From Pseudomonadota bacterium (lineage in GTDB: Bacteria; Desulfobacterota; Binatia; Binatales; Binataceae), in assembly GCA_021323675.1 (NCBI GenBank), contig JAJPKP010000027.1, forward strand, positions 62,001 to 126,000: a DNA stretch of 64,000 nucleotides, read 5' to 3'. Below, in pieces: positions 61,282 to 64,000 of this stretch. The notes beneath the pieces are model-generated. The model worked only from the letters and a program-made list of their open reading frames with translations, did no database searches and was not told the origin of the DNA. The translations under genes were made by a program, and so were the position numbers. Numbering within the stretch: the first letter of the stretch is position 1; the number at the start of each line of letters is the position of its first letter.

Positions 61282-61535
61282 GCGCTCCCGCAATCACCTA
61301 CGAGAGCATCGAACTGCGATGCGTGTGCGGCGAGCTCACGTTGTGCGTGGCGCCGCGAGCCGTCGATATCGCGGAGTTCCTGCGCGGCGCTTTGGAGCTT
61401 GGATGGCGCGAAATCGACGCCGACCGAATTGACGTCGCGACTTTCTGGGATGGCGAGGTGCAAATCCGCCTGTCGGCGACGTGCGGGCAATGCGTCCAGA
61501 AGCGCGTCGCCCGCCACCTGAAACGGGCCGCGTGA
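61278..61535 (+). CDS. Unknown 85-aa Cys-containing protein, last gene of the early operon
   Basis: Starts within the gam stop (ATGA). It reads MSAPAITYESIELRCVCGELTLCVAPRAVDIAEFLRGALELGWREIDADRIDVATFWDGEVQIRLSATCGQCVQKRVARHLKRAA. A CxC and a CxxC separated by about 55 residues could form one metal site. I do not recognise the family. It is the last phage-like gene before the chromosomal DUF952 gene. Confidence 0.75.
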   Translation: MSAPAITYESIELRCVCGELTLCVAPRAVDIAEFLRGALELGWREIDADRIDVATFWDGEVQIRLSATCGQCVQKRVARHLKRAA

Positions 61536-61580
61536 ACCGCGGATTGCTTCACTCGGCGGCGTCGGGAGAATACGGGTCGA

Positions 61581-61937
61581 ATGATATTGCACATCCTCAG
61601 CCGCGCCGAATGGGAAGAGGCGCTCAGCATTCAAAGCTATCGCCCCCCGTCTCTGCGCGACGAAGGCTTTATCCACTGTTCGACCGTCGGACAGGTGGTT
61701 GAGACCGCCAACCTGTTCTTCCGCGGGCGTCGCGACCTCCTGATCGTTTGCATCGACGAGGCCCGTCTCGCTTGGCCGCTGAAGCTCGAAGCGCCGGCAT
61801 CGACAGGCCACGCGAGGACGGCGGGCCTGTTCCCGCACATCTATGGTCCGCTCAACCTCGATGCGGTAACGGCGGTGCATGAATTTCCCTGTAAAGAGGA
61901 TGGAGAGTTCGAGCTGCCGGGCGCGCTTCGCGAATGA
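61581..61937 (+). CDS. DUF952 family protein
   Basis: 118 residues. The start MILHILSRAEWEEALSIQSYRPPSLRDEGFIHCSTVGQVVETANLFFRGRRDLLIVCIDEARL and the end ARTAGLFPHIYGPLNLDAVTAVHEFP are the usual DUF952 strings (FIHCS, FPHIYGPL). The fold belongs to the ADP-ribosyltransferase-like group, without proven function. It lies 45 nt after the last phage gene and convergent with the next gene. Confidence 0.92.
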   Translation: MILHILSRAEWEEALSIQSYRPPSLRDEGFIHCSTVGQVVETANLFFRGRRDLLIVCIDEARLAWPLKLEAPASTGHARTAGLFPHIYGPLNLDAVTAVHEFPCKEDGEFELPGALRE

Positions 61938-61946
61938 GCGGTCGCG

Positions 61947-63089
61947 CTATTTGGTGAGCCGCATGCGGCCGTACTGCTCGGCTGAGGTGTCGAAGTCGAT
62001 GCTTGCGTGCTGCGCGCCCACATTGATGTTGCGAAAGGCGGTCTGCAGCGGGCCGGGCTCGTAAACCGAGTGCGCGCCCGAGCCCGAGAACATCCGCATC
62101 GCCGCGCGCCTGCACAATTCCGCCGCATAGGCGGCCTGCCACTTCACGCGCATCCGGCTTTGCAGCGATTGGCCCTCTCCCGCCGCGATCAGGCGATCGA
62201 ACTCGTCGAGCGCGTCATGAATCAGCAGATCCGCGCATCGAATCTCCGCTTCCGCTTCGGCGACCCGCACCTGGGTCGGCGCATGCTCGGCCTTGGCTGC
62301 TCCGGTGAGGATGACCTTGCGATGGCGGGTTCTCTCGATGAACTGGTTGAGCGCGCATTTGCCCGATCCCAGCACCGCGGTCGCGACGCTCAGCGAGAGC
62401 ATCGCCTCCGCGGACACGCGATACAGATTGGTTCGATGGTTTCGGGCGTGGGGGCTTGTTCCGCCGAACAGCGCGCGCGTATCGATCGCGCGATGGGCCG
62501 GCACGAACAGATCGTTGGCTACCAGGTCTTTGCTGCCGGTGCCCTTGAGGCCCATGACATGCCAGGTGTCATCGACGGCAATCTCGCCGCGCGGAATGAC
62601 GACGTGGACGCCGGGGCCTCCGGTCTCCGCATTCGCGCATCCCACCATCACCCATTCGGCGTGGTCGACGCCGCTCGCGAATTGCCATCGGCCGTTGATG
62701 CGCCATCCGCCGGGAGCGGCGGCGGCCGTTCCCTGCCACGAGAGTGTGCCCGCGACCAGTCCGTCGCGGCCGGCTCCGAAGACATCCTCCTGCGCCGCTT
62801 CGGAGAACGATCCCATGCACCAGTGATGCGCACCCATTACCATCAGAACCCATCCGCTCGAAGGGCACGCCTCGGAAAGTCCGCTGACCGCGTCCGCGAG
62901 CGTGCGCAGGCTCAGTTCGAAGCCGCCAACGCGCGCGGGCTGGGGGATGCGGAACATCCCGGCCTCGACCATCGCGCGCATGCTGTCGGGCACGACCTGG
63001 CGGGCGCGATCGCAGGCGGGTGAATTTGCCGCAAGAAGGGGAGAAATCGCGGCAACGCGCCGCATCATTTCGTCGTGGTCAACCGTCAT
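61947..63089 (-). CDS. Acyl-CoA-dehydrogenase-fold flavin monooxygenase (HsaA/HpaB-class D type)
   Basis: 380 residues of the acyl-CoA dehydrogenase fold. N-terminal helices (VPDSMRAMVEAGMFRIPQPARVGGFELSLRTLADAVSGLSEACPSSGWVLMVMGAHHW), the beta domain (GGWRINGRWQFASGVDHAEWVMVGC, MGLKGTGSKDLVANDLFVPAHR) and C-terminal helices are all present. The pattern ACPSSGWV and GLKGTGS is typical of two-component, group D flavin hydroxylases rather than true acyl-CoA dehydrogenases, and the usual catalytic Glu is not evident. A reductase partner is not seen here. It may act in catabolism of aromatic or sterol-like compounds. Confidence 0.85.
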   Translation of the reverse strand: MTVDHDEMMRRVAAISPLLAANSPACDRARQVVPDSMRAMVEAGMFRIPQPARVGGFELSLRTLADAVSGLSEACPSSGWVLMVMGAHHWCMGSFSEAAQEDVFGAGRDGLVAGTLSWQGTAAAAPGGWRINGRWQFASGVDHAEWVMVGCANAETGGPGVHVVIPRGEIAVDDTWHVMGLKGTGSKDLVANDLFVPAHRAIDTRALFGGTSPHARNHRTNLYRVSAEAMLSLSVATAVLGSGKCALNQFIERTRHRKVILTGAAKAEHAPTQVRVAEAEAEIRCADLLIHDALDEFDRLIAAGEGQSLQSRMRVKWQAAYAAELCRRAAMRMFSGSGAHSVYEPGPLQTAFRNINVGAQHASIDFDTSAEQYGRMRLTK

Positions 63090-63204
63090 CGCGGCAGAAT
63101 CCTAGCATGCGCGGCGTCGCGCGAAAAAAACCGCCGCGGCGCATATGCATAAAAAGGGCTTTCCGGTATTCATATTCGGCACGGTCCGGCCTGGCGGCGA
63201 GACG

Positions 63205-64000
63205 ATGCCTGAAGAATTCGACGATTTCGAAGACGAAGAAGATCAACGACCGTCCCGCGGCCGCCTGGCACGATGGTTTTCGTTTTTGCCTTCGCTGAGT
63301 CCGGGCCTGCGCCTGGTCCGCAACATCATCGTCGTCATCCTGGTGCTGGCCCTGGGGTTCTTCGGGTTCGTCAAATGGTCGCTTCGCGCGCCGCGTCCGC
63401 TGATTCCGCCGGGGCGCAGCTTCGTTCTGACCGGCGTGACCATCGTCAACCCCGGACTGAACCGGATGCAGCGCAAGACGCTGATCGTCAAGGAAGGGCG
63501 GATCACCAAGATCGAAGACAACGTACCGGCGGATGCCGGCATCGTCGCGGCGCGCTACGCGGGATATTACGTGCTGCCGGGGCTCATCGACATGCACGTT
63601 CACACGCCGCCGCCGCCCGCCAACACCGATCGCCAGTACTTTTACCTCGAATATCTTTTGAACGGCGTCACCAGCATTCGCGACACCGGCAACAGCGGCT
63701 TTATGCTGCGAGATCGTATCGAGACGGCGGATGGCCAGGTGGCGGGTCCGCGGATTTTCACCTGCGGGCCCTACCTGGATGGCGCGCCGCCGGTGTGGCA
63801 GTTCTCCCACGTGGTGCGCGATCAGGCCGACGCCGATCACGTGGTCGATCGGCTGGCGGCGAACGGCGCCGATTTCGTGAAAGTTTACGATCGGCTGAGC
63901 CCCGAGGCGCTGGTGGCGATCGAAAACGCCGCTCGGCAACACAACCTTCCCGTGGTCGGCCATGTGCCGGAGCTGGTAGCGTTCGAAAACGCGCACATCG
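63205..64000 (+). CDS. Membrane-anchored amidohydrolase-superfamily protein (partial at the right edge)
   Basis: Runs off the right edge, so it is not in the track; I translated about 265 codons. ATG 63205 is used, though an in-frame ATG at 63145 is possible. The N-terminus is acidic (MPEEFDDFEDEEDQ) and followed by one membrane helix (IIVVILVLALGFFGF). The amidohydrolase begins with FVLTGVTIVNPGLNRMQRKTLIVKEGRITKIED and the metal motif VLPGLIDMHVHTP (HxH), then a further FVKVYDRLSPEAL Lys and VVGHVPE His. The substrate is unknown. Confidence 0.85.
   Translation, partial: MPEEFDDFEDEEDQRPSRGRLARWFSFLPSLSPGLRLVRNIIVVILVLALGFFGFVKWSLRAPRPLIPPGRSFVLTGVTIVNPGLNRMQRKTLIVKEGRITKIEDNVPADAGIVAARYAGYYVLPGLIDMHVHTPPPPANTDRQYFYLEYLLNGVTSIRDTGNSGFMLRDRIETADGQVAGPRIFTCGPYLDGAPPVWQFSHVVRDQADADHVVDRLAANGADFVKVYDRLSPEALVAIENAARQHNLPVVGHVPELVAFENAHI

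Larger units (their letters stand above)
29679..61535. mobile_element. Phage-derived, GTA-like particle locus, interrupted by host-type genes
   Basis: Phage genes start at 29679 and end at 61535. Block A (29.7-51.9 kb) holds packaging, head, tail and baseplate genes, all on the plus strand. Block B (57.8-61.5 kb) holds lysis, repressor and early genes. Between them lie five genes that look chromosomal or cargo (51.9-57.6 kb). From portal to tail-tip the order parallels Rhodobacter capsulatus GTA genes g3 to g15. No integrase, transposase or phage polymerase was found, and I could not see flanking direct repeats by eye. The boundaries are those of recognisable genes, not attachment sites. Prophage remnant and domesticated GTA are both open. 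Confidence 0.8.

Noticed and set aside
63104-63150. Imperfect GC-rich hairpin between the flavin monooxygenase and amidohydrolase genes
   Set aside because: It has a 3-nt bulge and no T tract on either strand, and lies between divergent genes where no terminator is needed.
63079-63996. 305-aa minus-strand ORF at the right edge
   Set aside because: The plus strand encodes an amidohydrolase with membrane anchor and HxH motif; the minus frame has no domain.
1-64000. CRISPR array or insertion sequence
   Set aside because: No regularly spaced direct repeats, no transposase ORF and no terminal inverted repeats were noticed.

Overview
The window is high-GC, densely packed bacterial chromosome with short gaps and many 1-8 nt gene overlaps. 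Several genes suggest an uncultured soil or sediment bacterium from a lineage once placed in the Deltaproteobacteria, such as Binatota: class III CoA-transferases, an LLM-class flavin oxidoreductase, a phosphotriesterase-family hydrolase, VOC proteins and a KynB-like cyclase. This placement is inference; no rRNA or other lineage marker is present, and I saw no tRNA gene, CRISPR array or insertion sequence.

Host region 1 (1-29.4 kb). A partial GT87-type membrane glycosyltransferase is followed by a UbiA prenyltransferase. A minus-strand group holds an 84-aa protein, two class III CoA-transferases and comM. Next come ileS-lspA, a phosphotriesterase-like hydrolase and a small excisionase-type HTH protein. 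The shikimate operon aroC-aroK-aroB lies divergent from priA. A plus-strand run follows: alpha/beta hydrolase, metallophosphoesterase, double-VOC protein, HAD hydrolase, secreted TPR protein, a methylmalonyl-CoA-epimerase-like VOC protein and an FmdB zinc ribbon, closed by a strong terminator. An M20 amidohydrolase, a CPA2 antiporter, an LLM oxidoreductase and a PAS protein lie on the minus strand.

Phage-derived region (29.7-61.5 kb). The first block (29.7-51.9 kb) is a head-tail assembly line: terminase, portal, protease-scaffold, capsid, connector, tail terminator, tail tube, tail chaperones, a very short tape measure, DUF2460, DUF2163, NlpC/P60 and a 1649-aa tail-tip protein. From the portal onward the order closely follows the Rhodobacter capsulatus gene transfer agent (g3-g15) and related siphophages. 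Two genes not expected in a head module (DUF5666, DUF2292) sit in it, each followed by an intrinsic terminator. LamG-like and carbohydrate-binding-like modules have been inserted into the baseplate proteins. A 5.7-kb block of host-type genes follows (secreted protein, SNase, beta-propeller lipoprotein, cyclase, MscS-cNMP channel). The phage part then resumes with a lysis cassette (small TM protein, GH24 lysozyme, holin candidate, Rz/Rz1 spanins), a CI/LexA-type repressor convergent to it, and a divergent early operon (DnaA-C HTH, Mu-like Gam, 85-aa protein) behind a promoter whose spacer is a perfect palindromic operator. No integrase, transposase or replication gene is visible in the window.

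Host region 2 (61.5-64 kb). DUF952 protein, an acyl-CoA-dehydrogenase-like flavin monooxygenase and the start of a membrane-anchored amidohydrolase.

The most interesting object is this integrase-less, repressor-controlled, GTA-like particle locus with carbohydrate-binding modules built into its adhesion device. It may be a domesticated particle system or a decaying prophage; sequence alone does not decide.
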